Below, piece after piece: positions 19,463 to 27,833 of a stretch of DNA of 64,000 nt. Numbering within the stretch: position 1 is the first letter of the stretch; each line of letters starts with the position of its first letter. The position numbers and the translations under genes are program-made. Source of the DNA: Pontixanthobacter rizhaonensis (GTDB taxonomy: Bacteria > Pseudomonadota > Alphaproteobacteria > Sphingomonadales > Sphingomonadaceae); contig NZ_JABCRE010000002.1 in assembly GCF_012972675.1 (NCBI RefSeq), positions 423,001-487,000 of the forward strand, in the 5' to 3' direction. Below the pieces are notes generated by a model. The model saw only the letters and a list, made by a program, of their open reading frames with translations. It was not told the DNA's origin and searched no databases.

Positions 19463-20217
19463 GCTGCGGCCTCCAAAGCCATTTGTGCCACGGCCGTATT
19501 TTCCCGCGCTGTCACATCGCCAATCACGATAAGGGCAGGGCTGATGACCTGTTGCTGTTCAACCAGTTGGGGAAGCGCCGCCAGCGGTCCGCGCAAGACG
19601 CGCATTTCAGGCCGTGCGGCGTTTTCGATAATGGCCACCGGCATATCTGGTGCCAGCCCGTCTTCCATCAATTTTTCAGCAATTTGCGGCGCTGTTTTTA
19701 CGCCCATATAGATCACCAATGTGCGGTTCTTGCCTGCCAGACCTGCCCAGTTCTGATCTTTCAACCCTTTGCATTGGCCTGCCACAAAGCTGACGATGCT
19801 GGCGCTGTCACGGTGGGTTAGCGGGATTCCGGACGCTGCCGCTGCGCCATTGGCGGCGCTGATACCGGGTACGATCTGAACGGGAACGCGGGCTGCATGG
19901 CAGTCTTCCATTTCTTCGCCGCCGCGCCCGAATACGAACGGGTCGCCGCCTTTGAGCCTTATCACATCACGGCCCGCGCGTGCTTCACGCACCAGCAAAG
20001 CGTTAATCTGATCTTGCGGCAAGGTGTGCTTTGACCGTTTTTTGGCGACGGATATCAGCCGCGCATCTGCACTGGCGAGCGCGAGAATGGCCGGATCAAC
20101 CAGACCGTCATGCACGATCAGCGATGCGCTTTCTATCAGCCGCGCAGCGCGCAGCGTCAGCAGCTCTGGATCGCCGGGACCCGCCCCAACGAGGTATACT
20201 GTGCCTGTGTGTGTCAT
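19459..20217 (-). CDS. cobA: Uroporphyrinogen-III C-methyltransferase (SUMT)
   Basis: SUMT methylates uroporphyrinogen III at C-2 and C-7 with SAM to give precorrin-2, the branch point to siroheme. The 252 residues show VYLVGAGPGDPELLTLRAA (SAM-binding N-terminus), the second motif RLKGGDPFVFGRGGEE and PGISAANGAAAASGIPLTHR. It leads the minus-strand sulfur operon cobA-DUF2849-cysI-DUF934-cysH, placing cofactor synthesis with the enzyme that uses it. The siroheme synthase at 40382 retains only a fragment of this domain. Confidence 0.95.
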   Translation of the reverse strand: MTHTGTVYLVGAGPGDPELLTLRAARLIESASLIVHDGLVDPAILALASADARLISVAKKRSKHTLPQDQINALLVREARAGRDVIRLKGGDPFVFGRGGEEMEDCHAARVPVQIVPGISAANGAAAASGIPLTHRDSASIVSFVAGQCKGLKDQNWAGLAGKNRTLVIYMGVKTAPQIAEKLMEDGLAPDMPVAIIENAARPEMRVLRGPLAALPQLVEQQQVISPALIVIGDVTARENTAVAQMALEAAA

Positions 20218-20315
20218 GCTGGCGAAATGGGCCGAGCAGCCCCTATTCGCCAGCGAGAATGGATTTTAGTTCGGCAAGCAAAGGTATTAGGCTGATAGTG
20301 TAACGTGCCCTGAAG

Positions 20316-21440
20316 CTATGCCTCTTTCTGGCTGACACGCTGCGATACCGCGGCGATCAATTGGTCTATTTGATCATTGCTGCGCACGTTCAAATCACGC
20401 TGCGGGAATGGAATCTCGATGTCGTGTTCCTGGAACAGTTCCCAAATACGCATATACACATCGGACCGGATATTCGTCAGACCCTCCTCGGGATCCTGAA
20501 TCCAGAAGCGCACTTCAAAATTGACCGAACTGTCGCCAAATTCCATGATATTGACCCGCGGTGCGCGGGTCTTGAGAATGCGATCTGTCTCCTCGACAGC
20601 TTGAAGCAGAAGCTTGCTCACCAATTTCAAATCACTGTCATATGACACGCCCACTGGCGCTTTGACCCGTACATCGCGGGAGCTGTAAGACCAGTTGACC
20701 ACTTGATTGATCATCAAATTTTCGTTGGGGATCAAATGCTCTGTCTGGTCACGCGTAATCACCGATATTGCGCGAACACCAATTTTCCGGATTTGTCCGA
20801 CGCTTTCATTCCCCGCCTGGTCGGACACAGAGATAACATCGCCGGGTTTGATCGACTTATCCAGCAGCAACAAAATGCCAGAGATAAGGTTGCCGAAGGT
20901 CTTTTGCAGGCCGAAACCAATCGCCAAACCGAATGCACCGGAAAATACCGCCAGCGCGGTGAGGTCAATACCGAGCAAGTCAACGCCCAAGAAGAACGCA
21001 GCTGCCCAAATGATAATTGTGCTGAGCTTTTCAGTCAGCAATCGCTGGGTGCTATCCAACCGTGACATCCGGTTGATTGCCGCACGGCAGATCCTGGTCG
21101 CGACCCACGCAAGTATGATGACGAAGGCAATCACGCCCACCACGACCAGCACGTCGAATACCGAAAGGCGCATCGACCCGACTTCAATTGCCATTGCGTC
21201 GAGGCCTTCGGCCATACTGCCGATGGTTTCACTCTGCCCTGCGAGACCTTCTTTGATCTCTGCCGAAGCGCCGACCGCCTCAACCGGCTCTTCATCGACT
21301 ATAGCGTCAACCGCAGCTTCTACCGGGCCTTCCGCGGCTTCCGTACCTTCGCCAGCATCTGCTGATGTCCCTTCGGGCGGGGTGCTGGATGGCTGTGCAT
21401 CGCTATCGGCAGGAATGCTGGGGGTGGTTGCGGTTGTCAT
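20316..21440 (-). CDS. Mechanosensitive ion channel, MscS family
   Basis: A 374-residue inner-membrane protein. The first 95 residues are an acidic Ala/Glu/Pro-rich extension with no clear fold, followed by three hydrophobic segments (about 97-118, 138-155, 160-185) and the MscS pore and beta domain (FGLAIGFGLQKTFGNLISGILLLLD, trimmed here to its key Gly/Ala pattern; then KPGDVISV). The C-terminal soluble domain ends in IEIPFPQRDL, a standard MscS signature. Its ATG overlaps the metC stop by 4 bases. Confidence 0.9.
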   Translation of the reverse strand: MTTATTPSIPADSDAQPSSTPPEGTSADAGEGTEAAEGPVEAAVDAIVDEEPVEAVGASAEIKEGLAGQSETIGSMAEGLDAMAIEVGSMRLSVFDVLVVVGVIAFVIILAWVATRICRAAINRMSRLDSTQRLLTEKLSTIIIWAAAFFLGVDLLGIDLTALAVFSGAFGLAIGFGLQKTFGNLISGILLLLDKSIKPGDVISVSDQAGNESVGQIRKIGVRAISVITRDQTEHLIPNENLMINQVVNWSYSSRDVRVKAPVGVSYDSDLKLVSKLLLQAVEETDRILKTRAPRVNIMEFGDSSVNFEVRFWIQDPEEGLTNIRSDVYMRIWELFQEHDIEIPFPQRDLNVRSNDQIDQLIAAVSQRVSQKEA

Positions 21441-22645
21441 ATTTGCTCCAGTGCCGCAAAACCGTTTTCAAGGTCGCGAATTAAATCTTGTGGGTCTTCT
21501 AGACCAATAGACAGACGAATGCCTAGATGTTCCCCATCACCCCAACTTTCAGGTGGCCATGCCGTTCCGGTGCGGATCGATTTGGGGTCATAGGGTATCG
21601 CCAGACTTTCAAACCCGCCCCAACTGAAGCCTATCCCAAACAGTTGCAGCGCATCGATAAAGCGTGCGCGCGCTGCGGTGTCGGCGTCAGACAGAACGAA
21701 GCTGAATAAGCCGCATCCACCGCTAAAATCGCGCTTCCACAATGCATGGCCCGGCGCACCGGGCAACATGGGGCATAAGACGCGGCTGACCGCGGGATGT
21801 TGATTGAGCCAGTGGGCAATCTCAAGCGCGCTGGCAGTGCTTTTGTCCAACCGCAAGGGCATCGTCCGCAATCCGCGTAGCGCGAGCGCTGCATCATCGG
21901 GAGAGACAACGTGGCCCAATGATTGGGCTGTCCGGCGCAGGCGGCTGTAATATAGCTTGCCCGCGCTCGCACTGCCCATCATCAGGTCGGAATGCCCGCC
22001 GACATGTTTGGTAAGCGCCATAATCGCAATGTCGCAGCCATGCTGGAGTGCCGGGAAGCCAAGCGAACTGGCCCACGTATTATCAAGGAGGCTGACCGCC
22101 TTGTGCTCTCGCGCGATACTGGCAAGAGCCGGGATATCGCACACCTCCATTGTCAAACTGCCCGGGCTTTCCAGCATAACCGCTGCTGTCCGATCGCAAA
22201 AATGATCGGCAAAACCATCCAGATCGAGCGGATCAAAAAAGCGTGCTTCGATACCGAATTGTTTGAACAATCCGCTCGCCATCAGCCGGGTGGGTTCATA
22301 GGCATTGTCCGTCACCAGCAATACGTCGCCTGGCTTTAGAACCGTCATCAACGCGCCAGACAGAGCGGCCACTCCGCTGGGATACAGCACCGTGCCATGC
22401 GCGTCTGGTTCCAATTGGGTCAGCGCTTCGGATAAAGCCCATTGGGTTGGAGAGCCGCGCCGGCCGTAGAAAAATTCACCATCGGCATTGCGGGATTTGG
22501 AATTTTCGAATGTTTCGATATCCGGGTAAAGATGCGTGCTTCCCCGCCAGATTGGCGGGTTGACGACTGGGCCAGTCCATTCTGCGCGCCGACCGGCAGC
22601 AACGGCTTTGGTGTCGCGCCGCCCGTTTTTACCTGCATCGCTCAC
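21437..22645 (-). CDS. metC: Cystathionine beta-lyase
   Basis: A PLP enzyme of the Cys/Met metabolism family, 402 residues, that cleaves cystathionine to homocysteine, pyruvate and ammonia. Seen are YGRRGSPTQWALSEAL near residue 60, LLDNTWASSLGFPAL and the PLP lysine in ALTKHVGGHSDLM (K213). Sequence around the active site resembles MetC rather than MetB, but the two cannot be fully separated by eye. The start is a GTG sharing bases with the sulfurtransferase stop (GTGA), giving a coupled three-gene unit. Confidence 0.88.
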   Translation of the reverse strand: MSDAGKNGRRDTKAVAAGRRAEWTGPVVNPPIWRGSTHLYPDIETFENSKSRNADGEFFYGRRGSPTQWALSEALTQLEPDAHGTVLYPSGVAALSGALMTVLKPGDVLLVTDNAYEPTRLMASGLFKQFGIEARFFDPLDLDGFADHFCDRTAAVMLESPGSLTMEVCDIPALASIAREHKAVSLLDNTWASSLGFPALQHGCDIAIMALTKHVGGHSDLMMGSASAGKLYYSRLRRTAQSLGHVVSPDDAALALRGLRTMPLRLDKSTASALEIAHWLNQHPAVSRVLCPMLPGAPGHALWKRDFSGGCGLFSFVLSDADTAARARFIDALQLFGIGFSWGGFESLAIPYDPKSIRTGTAWPPESWGDGEHLGIRLSIGLEDPQDLIRDLENGFAALEQI

Positions 22646-23514
22646 GCTGCCACCCCCGTTTGTTTAGGCGTATCAGGGTCTGCACCCCATTCGCTCCAGC
22701 TACCGTCATATAGCGCGTAATGTGAATGCCCAAGAAGCTCCAAGGTAAACAGAATGACTGACGCCGTCATCCCGCTGCCGCAGCTGGCGGTGATCGGGGC
22801 GGATCGATCAATCCCGGCATCATCAAACAGGGCCGCCAGTTCATCGGGGCTTTTGAAAGTACCGTCGGTGTTGAACAATTGGGCAAAGTGCAGGTTCTTC
22901 GCGCCGGGAATATGGCCGCCGGGCAAACCATGGACAGCATCATTGACCTCCGCCGCGAACCGTCCCGCATCGCGCGCGTCGATCACTTGTTCTTTGCGGC
23001 TGTCGATATTTGCCAGCATGTCGGCTTTTGACCGGACTGTATCGGTGAGCTGGCGGGGCAGCGGAAAGTCGGATGGCGGGGCCTCTGTCACCCCGGTCGC
23101 GACGGGTAAATTTTCCGCGCGCCATTTTGCAAAACCGCCATCCAGTATGGCGACATTGGTGAACCCGAACATTGCGAAGATGAAGAATGCCCGGGCCGAA
23201 CTTCGCAATGCGCTATCGTCATAAAGCACGACATGGTCGTCAGGCTGGACACCTAACGCAGAAAGGCGATCGGCGAATTGATCAGCACGCGGCAAGGCTG
23301 CCGGTACGGGCGAAGCCGTGTCTTGGAGTGATGGCAAATCAAGAAAGCGCGCGCCGGTAATATGGGCATCGGTATGTTCGGCAAGCGGGTCCCGCCCCGC
23401 TGCGGGCAGATGCGCTGAGGCATCAAGAATTACGATATTCTCTTGATCCGGCTTCTCGGCCAGAATCCGCGCCAGATTTTGGGCAAGCCAAGCTGTAGTA
23501 ACCAGTTTTTCCAT
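22642..23514 (-). CDS. sseA: 3-mercaptopyruvate/thiosulfate sulfurtransferase
   Basis: A tandem-rhodanese enzyme of 290 residues that moves sulfane sulfur from mercaptopyruvate or thiosulfate to an acceptor. The inactive N-terminal rhodanese covers about 1-145 (DDHVVLYDDS) and the catalytic half has the loop CGSGMTAS with Cys245. The CGSGxT loop favours mercaptopyruvate by family knowledge. It is the first gene of a minus-strand unit with metC and the MscS gene. Confidence 0.88.
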   Translation of the reverse strand: MEKLVTTAWLAQNLARILAEKPDQENIVILDASAHLPAAGRDPLAEHTDAHITGARFLDLPSLQDTASPVPAALPRADQFADRLSALGVQPDDHVVLYDDSALRSSARAFFIFAMFGFTNVAILDGGFAKWRAENLPVATGVTEAPPSDFPLPRQLTDTVRSKADMLANIDSRKEQVIDARDAGRFAAEVNDAVHGLPGGHIPGAKNLHFAQLFNTDGTFKSPDELAALFDDAGIDRSAPITASCGSGMTASVILFTLELLGHSHYALYDGSWSEWGADPDTPKQTGVAA

Positions 23515-23572
23515 AGTACGGCGGTAGCGTTCAGCTCTGTGCTCGTCGAGCCTGACGTGAAGCAGGGCGGGG

Positions 23573-24811
23573 TTATGTCAGCGCCCGGAATCCAATCGTA
23601 CGGTAAGTCTGCGGCATTTCGTCCAGACGGAAGGGGCGCAGCTTGCCGCCCTTGGCCTCTGGCCGGATTCCGACCACAAAAGTATGGACAACCGGTTCCA
23701 AGCCCTCCGCCTCGACGCGCAACCGGACCAATGGAACGTAAAGTTTGGCCGATCCCTGTGCGATCCAGCGGATACTGCCGACGGGTAGGCGCAGCTCGCC
23801 TTTCAGTTCCTGACTGCCGCCTTTTTTGATGGCGGCAATAATGCTGACGAATGGCAATTCGGATCCACTATGAGCGACCTGCTCGTCAATCGGCGCTTTT
23901 CCATGTGCGGAAATCATATCCGCGCTGATGGATATTTCTTCCAGATCTTTGCCGCCGATATTCATAAATTCAAACCGGTAGGACAATGCAGCATTCATTA
24001 TGCTGCGGCTGAGAGATATTGCCTCGGCTTTGATCTGGATAGGCAGCAGCGGCGTTGCCGCATCTGCTGTTGTGTCTTGGGCCGCAGCTTGCGCTTCAGC
24101 CGCGCTATCCGGTGCAGGGTCAGCGGGCTTTTGCGAGCGAGCCAAAGGCGGTTCAATGGTTGGAACACCAGCGGCCAACGGTGCGCGTTGGCGCCACCAC
24201 ATCACCGCGCCTATCAATAGCAATACCAGCAGGGCGAGTCCGCCGATCCACCACAGATAATTCGGGAGGGGGAGGGCATCGCTGCCGGAAAACTGCGTGG
24301 CAGGTGATGCGGCGTTTGGTGTGGTGTCAGCGGGCGCATTATCGGTTGGAAGGCTGGCCGGGCCGTCGGGCAGTGCACCATCTAATGCTGGATCGGGTAC
24401 CGGTGTGGTGCTTGGTTCAACCGATTGGACTGGCGGGCTGGGCGGATTTTGGGTTCGCGATGGTTGTGGCGCTGCCCGGCGGGGCTGGGGTGCTGATCTG
24501 GTTGCCTGAGGAATAGGCTGAATGACCGGCCTAGACACTGTGTTGACGCTCGCTGGCGGCGTTCCATTTGCCGTTTCAGTCGCCGTTTCAGCAGGGGCGG
24601 CTTGATCATTGGGTGCAGCGATATCCCGCGGCCGGGTAGCGATAGGGGCTTCGCTATCAACCGGGCCTTGAACTTCAGGTGCGTTACTTGGTGTCGGCGC
24701 GGGGGCGGGCGGCAACTGAAAACCGCGTACGCTGCCGGGTGCTGCAACAGCAGCCGTCGCAAGCGGTAGGAGCATTGCAGCAAGCAGGGAAAGAGTAAGC
24801 GTGCGTTTCAT
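23573..24811 (-). CDS. Exported proline-rich membrane protein, unknown function
   Basis: The 412 residues start with a Sec signal peptide (MKRTLTLSLLAAMLLPLATA), then a disordered Pro/Thr/Ala-rich region to about 185. One membrane segment follows (YLWWIGGLALLVLLLIGAVM, about 186-206), then another Ala-rich linker and a C-terminal beta-rich domain (about 255-412) containing YRFEFMNIGGKDLEEISIS and a DEMPQTYRTIGFRAL tail. The C-terminal domain is predicted cytoplasmic or periplasmic depending on signal cleavage. I recognise no named family. A peptide SRPVIQPIP resembles the SRPVVQPLP of the SPOR protein at 8105. Confidence 0.7.
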   Translation of the reverse strand: MKRTLTLSLLAAMLLPLATAAVAAPGSVRGFQLPPAPAPTPSNAPEVQGPVDSEAPIATRPRDIAAPNDQAAPAETATETANGTPPASVNTVSRPVIQPIPQATRSAPQPRRAAPQPSRTQNPPSPPVQSVEPSTTPVPDPALDGALPDGPASLPTDNAPADTTPNAASPATQFSGSDALPLPNYLWWIGGLALLVLLLIGAVMWWRQRAPLAAGVPTIEPPLARSQKPADPAPDSAAEAQAAAQDTTADAATPLLPIQIKAEAISLSRSIMNAALSYRFEFMNIGGKDLEEISISADMISAHGKAPIDEQVAHSGSELPFVSIIAAIKKGGSQELKGELRLPVGSIRWIAQGSAKLYVPLVRLRVEAEGLEPVVHTFVVGIRPEAKGGKLRPFRLDEMPQTYRTIGFRALT

Positions 24812-24960
24812 GGTATGTCTTTGGGGCAGTTCTTAAGCGATGTTCTGGGTGGCTGGCGGTTCGGCTAACTTTCGGGCCAAGCTGGCGCTGAATAGTCACT
24901 GAATACCATTATGGCCACAGGTGACTTGTGCGAGAGACGCGATCACGGCATCAGCGCGGC

Positions 24961-25434
24961 ATGACTGACACACCCGATTCATCCAGCCCGAATGTGCAAT
25001 TTCTTGGCCAGCAAAGCGCCTTGCCTGCCAGCCCTGAAGACGCAAAGCTCGATTATGTGCCCAATCCGCGTGCCGGATCGCTATATCTGATCCGTTTTGC
25101 CGCGCCGGAATTTACGTCGCTCTGTCCTGTAACAAGCGCGCCCGATTTCGCCCATCTGGTGATTGATTATGCGCCCGGCGACACAATCGTCGAATCGAAG
25201 TCGCTCAAGCTGTTCCTTGGCAGTTTCCGCAATCACAACGGATTTCACGAGGATGTGACGGTGGGAATCGGCCAGCGGCTGAATGACGAGATGAAGCCGA
25301 AGTGGCTGCGCATAGGCGGCTATTGGTATCCGCGCGGGGGAATCCCGATTGACGTATTCTGGCAGACCGGCGCGCCGCCGGAAGGGCTGTGGGTGCCGGA
25401 TCAAGGCGTACAGGGATATCGCGGTCGGGGTTGA
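24961..25434 (+). CDS. queF: NADPH-dependent 7-cyano-7-deazaguanine reductase, type I
   Basis: QueF reduces preQ0 to preQ1 in queuosine synthesis. The 157 residues carry [16 protein letters not shown], with nucleophile Cys55 and proton donor Asp62 at the same spacing as characterised short QueF, then [20 protein letters not shown] for substrate and NADPH binding. ATG 24961 is preferred over a GTG at 24928, whose 11 extra residues are basic and not conserved. It is divergent from the proline-rich membrane protein across 149 bases and no other queuosine gene is in view. Confidence 0.95.
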   Translation: MTDTPDSSSPNVQFLGQQSALPASPEDAKLDYVPNPRAGSLYLIRFAAPEFTSLCPVTSAPDFAHLVIDYAPGDTIVESKSLKLFLGSFRNHNGFHEDVTVGIGQRLNDEMKPKWLRIGGYWYPRGGIPIDVFWQTGAPPEGLWVPDQGVQGYRGRG

Positions 25435-25567
25435 AGCCGAATCCAGACAAAAATGTCGTGACTTTGGTTGCGGCAGCCTGAGGGCGACTGCCCGCCGCAG
25501 CTTATGCTGCGAAGCCAAGCGAGCCGGATGGCTAGCGCCCGGCGTTTGAGGGTCAAATTAAAAAAGG

Positions 25568-25616
25568 AAAATGGTGCCGGCTACACGATTCGAACGCGTG
25601 GCCTGATGATTACAAA
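25568..25616 (-). repeat. Left copy of the 49-bp direct repeat (tRNA-Thr 3' fragment, att site)
   Basis: This copy matches bases 26811-26859 exactly, covering the tRNA-Thr from the anticodon loop to the CCA end. Beyond 25616 the sequence departs from the tRNA, so it is not a functional tRNA. It marks the distal junction of the integrated element. Confidence 0.92.
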
Positions 25617-25653
25617 GCTAAATGACCCACGGTTTTCTGAGGTTTTCTGTCTG

Positions 25654-25701
25654 AAATCGTTCCAACATCGTGTCGTATTTCCGTAAATGTTGGAACGATT
25701 T
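25654..25701. repeat. Perfect 15-bp inverted repeat inside the element's left end
   Basis: AAATCGTTCCAACAT (25654-25668) pairs with its exact complement at 25687-25701 across 18 bases. The inner 9-mer ATGTTGGAA recurs as a palindrome at the other end of the element. It lies 20 bases past the cargo gene's stop and has no following T run, so it may be a recombinase or operator site rather than a terminator. Confidence 0.85.
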
Positions 25702-25721
25702 TGCCTATGAAACGGTCATTG

Positions 25722-26669
25722 CTAATCGGATAGGAAGTCTGTTTGGCGAGGTGGAGGAGTAACTAGATGCACCTCGGTTATTCGATAGGTTGCCCGGCCC
25801 AATATAAGGCCTTGTGGATCCAAGAATGCTCGCTCAAACATCGTGACGTTCAGGATGCTGTTTGGCGGAGCGCTAACTCTGTTTTCTTGGAACTCGATCA
25901 CCCAATCTGCTGCCGCATCGACCATCTCGGCCGAAATGGCCCGGCCGTTCCATAAAAATGACCATTGAGCGGTTCCTTCATACTGTGCAGATTTGATCCG
26001 AAGATCTCCGCGAATTGTCGAAACGCTCTCTTCTGGGATACGTTCAAAAGGTGTGCTCGGGAGATCTTCAATCTCATCGGCATCGTTGTAGTCGAATTCG
26101 ACTACTTCCTTATTATCCTGGATGAATGTTAGGGTGCTGTACCCTTCGCTATGCAGCGGACTGAGTAAGGCTTTTGCTTTGTCGATCATCCGTGGCTCTT
26201 GAGCCAATTCATATACGGGCCGTGGAACAATGATGGTATTGCCGTTGCCAGTTATGACAGTGCTGCCATCACCGTGGTTCTCGACGCGGAGTGGATCAGC
26301 TTTATTCGCGTTCGCTGTCAACCATTTGAGGAAAGTCAACAACCCCACTGAGCCAGCGACTCCGATACCAATCCATTCTGCAATCTCGCGAGCTGTCTTG
26401 GCATTTTCTGATCCAAGAAGATCCTTCGCTTGATCCAGAAAAGACTGAACCAGGCTGATATCTATCATGAAGCATTTTTGCTCAACGTCTGTGTTCACCA
26501 AGACTTTAATCTCAGTCTGCGAACCATTGAACTTTCGATTGGCCGTTTGGATCATATCTGCGAGCGCCAGCAGGGCTGGTGCGAGATCCTGAACGTCCAT
26601 CTCATGATCTACCAACGCGGGACCATCATACTTCAGAGTTGTGCGAGCGTGCTTACTCATTTCAGCCAT
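25722..26669 (-). CDS. Uncharacterised protein, sole cargo of the tRNA-Thr element
   Basis: The 315-residue product has an N-terminal alpha/beta domain (about 8-90, LKYDGPALVDHEMDVQDLA then a helical ALLALADMIQTANRKFNG), one hydrophobic segment at about 97-117 suitable as a membrane anchor, a Gly/Asn-rich strand (GDGSTVITGNGNTIIVP, about 134-149) and a beta-rich C-terminal half. No catalytic motif is evident. ATG 26669 has GAGGGA 7 bases upstream; further in-frame ATGs upstream lack a site. Codon use and base composition are more AT-rich than the flanks. A defence or maintenance role is possible from its place as lone island cargo, but nothing in the sequence proves it. Confidence 0.75.
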   Translation of the reverse strand: MAEMSKHARTTLKYDGPALVDHEMDVQDLAPALLALADMIQTANRKFNGSQTEIKVLVNTDVEQKCFMIDISLVQSFLDQAKDLLGSENAKTAREIAEWIGIGVAGSVGLLTFLKWLTANANKADPLRVENHGDGSTVITGNGNTIIVPRPVYELAQEPRMIDKAKALLSPLHSEGYSTLTFIQDNKEVVEFDYNDADEIEDLPSTPFERIPEESVSTIRGDLRIKSAQYEGTAQWSFLWNGRAISAEMVDAAADWVIEFQENRVSAPPNSILNVTMFERAFLDPQGLILGRATYRITEVHLVTPPPRQTDFLSD

Positions 26670-26725
26670 TTGTTCCCTCACTGATGAACCACAAATTGTC
26701 CATAATGCAGTTGATGCCAACACTT

Positions 26726-26771
26726 ATGTTGGAATTCCAACATAAAAAAGTTGGAATGTTTCAAATGAAAC
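26726..26771. promoter_or_regulatory. Palindrome cluster upstream of the cargo gene
   Basis: ATGTTGGAATTCCAACAT at 26726-26743 is a perfect 18-bp palindrome. It is followed by GTTGGAATG (26750-26758) and a second palindrome GTTTCAAATGAAAC (26758-26771). All are within 105 bases before the cargo start. The 9-mer ATGTTGGAA also forms the inverted repeat at the opposite end of the element. They could be operators or recombinase arm sites. Confidence 0.6.
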
Positions 26772-26810
26772 TTCTTCTTAGTCGGGCTAACGCATTGTTT
26801 TCAAATGGGA

Positions 26811-26859
26811 AAAATGGTGCCGGCTACACGATTCGAACGCGTGGCCTGATGATTACAAA
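26811..26859 (-). repeat. Right copy of the 49-bp direct repeat (3' part of intact tRNA-Thr)
   Basis: Identical to 25568-25616. Here the repeat continues into the intact 5' half of tRNA-Thr, so this junction reconstitutes the functional gene. Confidence 0.92.
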
Positions 26860-26890
26860 TCAACTGCTCTACCAACTGAGCTAAGCCGGC
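26815..26890 (-). tRNA. tRNA-Thr (TGT)
   Basis: The 76-base gene on the minus strand begins GCCGGCTTAGCTCAG and ends in an encoded CCA. The acceptor GCCGGC pairs with the 3' GCCGGC, and the T arm has TTCGAAT. Anticodon TGT is at 26857-26855, with loop TTTGTAA. The anticodon stem GTTGA/TCATC has a T-T mismatch at positions 28-42. It is the integration target of the adjacent element. Confidence 0.93.
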
Positions 26891-26932
26891 CCATCAACAG
26901 CACTCTAAAGTGAGTGCGGAGCGCCCTTTGAC

Positions 26933-27826
26933 TCAAAATGCGCCAAAGGTCCACCCCTCAGTTGCAGCTATTTGCAAACTCATGTGTTTTGGGGCCCATC
27001 TCGGCGGTTCTACGGCCACTTTTCTGAGCCATGCGGCAGTTAAAAGCGCATCGGAGGAGTGGTCGTCGATTGCACCTGTGTGCTTCACGGGCTGCGAATC
27101 GAGCTGTGTTAGTGCTTCATTGAGCTGAGCGTAGTCCCTCACTTTTGTTCGGCCCGGCGGCCGGCCTGCCTCAATCGCGGCAAGGCCGGTATATATTTCG
27201 GTAATAACAGAGCCTGATTCTGGCAGGGGATCAATCGGCCATACCGGTATCGCATCATTAAGCTGGTGTAACATTCGCATACCGGTGAGGCTGGATTTGC
27301 CGACTTGGGCCGCACCAACCAGATTGAAATTGCTGTAAGGTTTGCACTGCTGTTGTTGCTGGGCCAGCTCTGTCAGGCGGAAGCGCCCGCGTTTGTCGTT
27401 CGCACCCGGGGTATGAAACAAGTCCCCCTCACGCCCGCCATGACGGCGAAAATAGCGCGAGAGATCGGGATGATCGACAAAGCTGCCTGCTTCAAGGTTG
27501 GGATCATTGGTGCAGATCTGATCGATTAATGCCCACAGGGCACGCGCATTGGCGGGCGTTTCGGCCCAACCGGGAAAATACGCGCCGCAATCCGCAAACG
27601 GCAGCGCGATGCCCAAATCGAGGCCAATCAAAGTGTTGGCGGGCAAAGTGTCACGGATGAAGGCCAGAACTTGGGTTCGCGACCATGCGGCATCGCTTTT
27701 CACCAGAACCGGCGCTGTGTTTCCCGCCCCGCCTGCTGCAATGGCGATCGCGATTCCCTTTTGCCGCGGTCCGGCGGCACCAGACCAGTCAATCGCGCAG
27801 AAATGGTCGAAAACCGGGATGCTCAC
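26933..27826 (-). CDS. RNase H-like fold protein, DUF429-like
   Basis: The 297-residue product starts from a GTG 7 bases after the rarA stop. It has an RNase H/RuvC-like pattern: an early strand ending in Asp (CAIDWSG, D13), a second strand GLDLGIALPF with another acidic residue, and a C-terminal helix DDHSSDALLTAAWL supplying the last acidic group. This matches the DUF429-type predicted nucleases in layout, but catalysis is inferred. Co-transcription with the recombination ATPase RarA is likely. The start is uncertain because no good ribosome-binding site precedes it. Confidence 0.65.
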   Translation of the reverse strand: MSIPVFDHFCAIDWSGAAGPRQKGIAIAIAAGGAGNTAPVLVKSDAAWSRTQVLAFIRDTLPANTLIGLDLGIALPFADCGAYFPGWAETPANARALWALIDQICTNDPNLEAGSFVDHPDLSRYFRRHGGREGDLFHTPGANDKRGRFRLTELAQQQQQCKPYSNFNLVGAAQVGKSSLTGMRMLHQLNDAIPVWPIDPLPESGSVITEIYTGLAAIEAGRPPGRTKVRDYAQLNEALTQLDSQPVKHTGAIDDHSSDALLTAAWLRKVAVEPPRWAPKHMSLQIAATEGWTFGAF

Positions 27827-27833
27827 GTAACAC

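Larger units (their letters stand above)
25568..26859. mobile_element. Minimal tRNA-Thr-integrated element with one cargo gene
   Basis: The element is bounded by a 49-bp perfect direct repeat made of the 3' 45 bases of tRNA-Thr plus four flanking A (25568-25616 and 26811-26859). This is the footprint of site-specific integration at a tRNA 3' end by a tyrosine recombinase. Between the repeats are one gene on the minus strand (25722-26669) and palindromes near each end sharing the core ATGTTGGAA. No integrase or excisionase is encoded, so it is either a remnant or a satellite mobilised in trans. The interior is visibly more AT-rich than its neighbours. Confidence 0.8.

Noticed and set aside
25568-25616. 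Second tRNA-Thr gene
   Set aside because: Only the 3' 45 bases match; the 5' half is absent, so it cannot fold as a tRNA and is an att remnant.
25654-25701. Rho-independent terminator of the cargo gene
   Set aside because: The stem is perfect but no T run follows on the minus strand, and its core recurs upstream of the gene.
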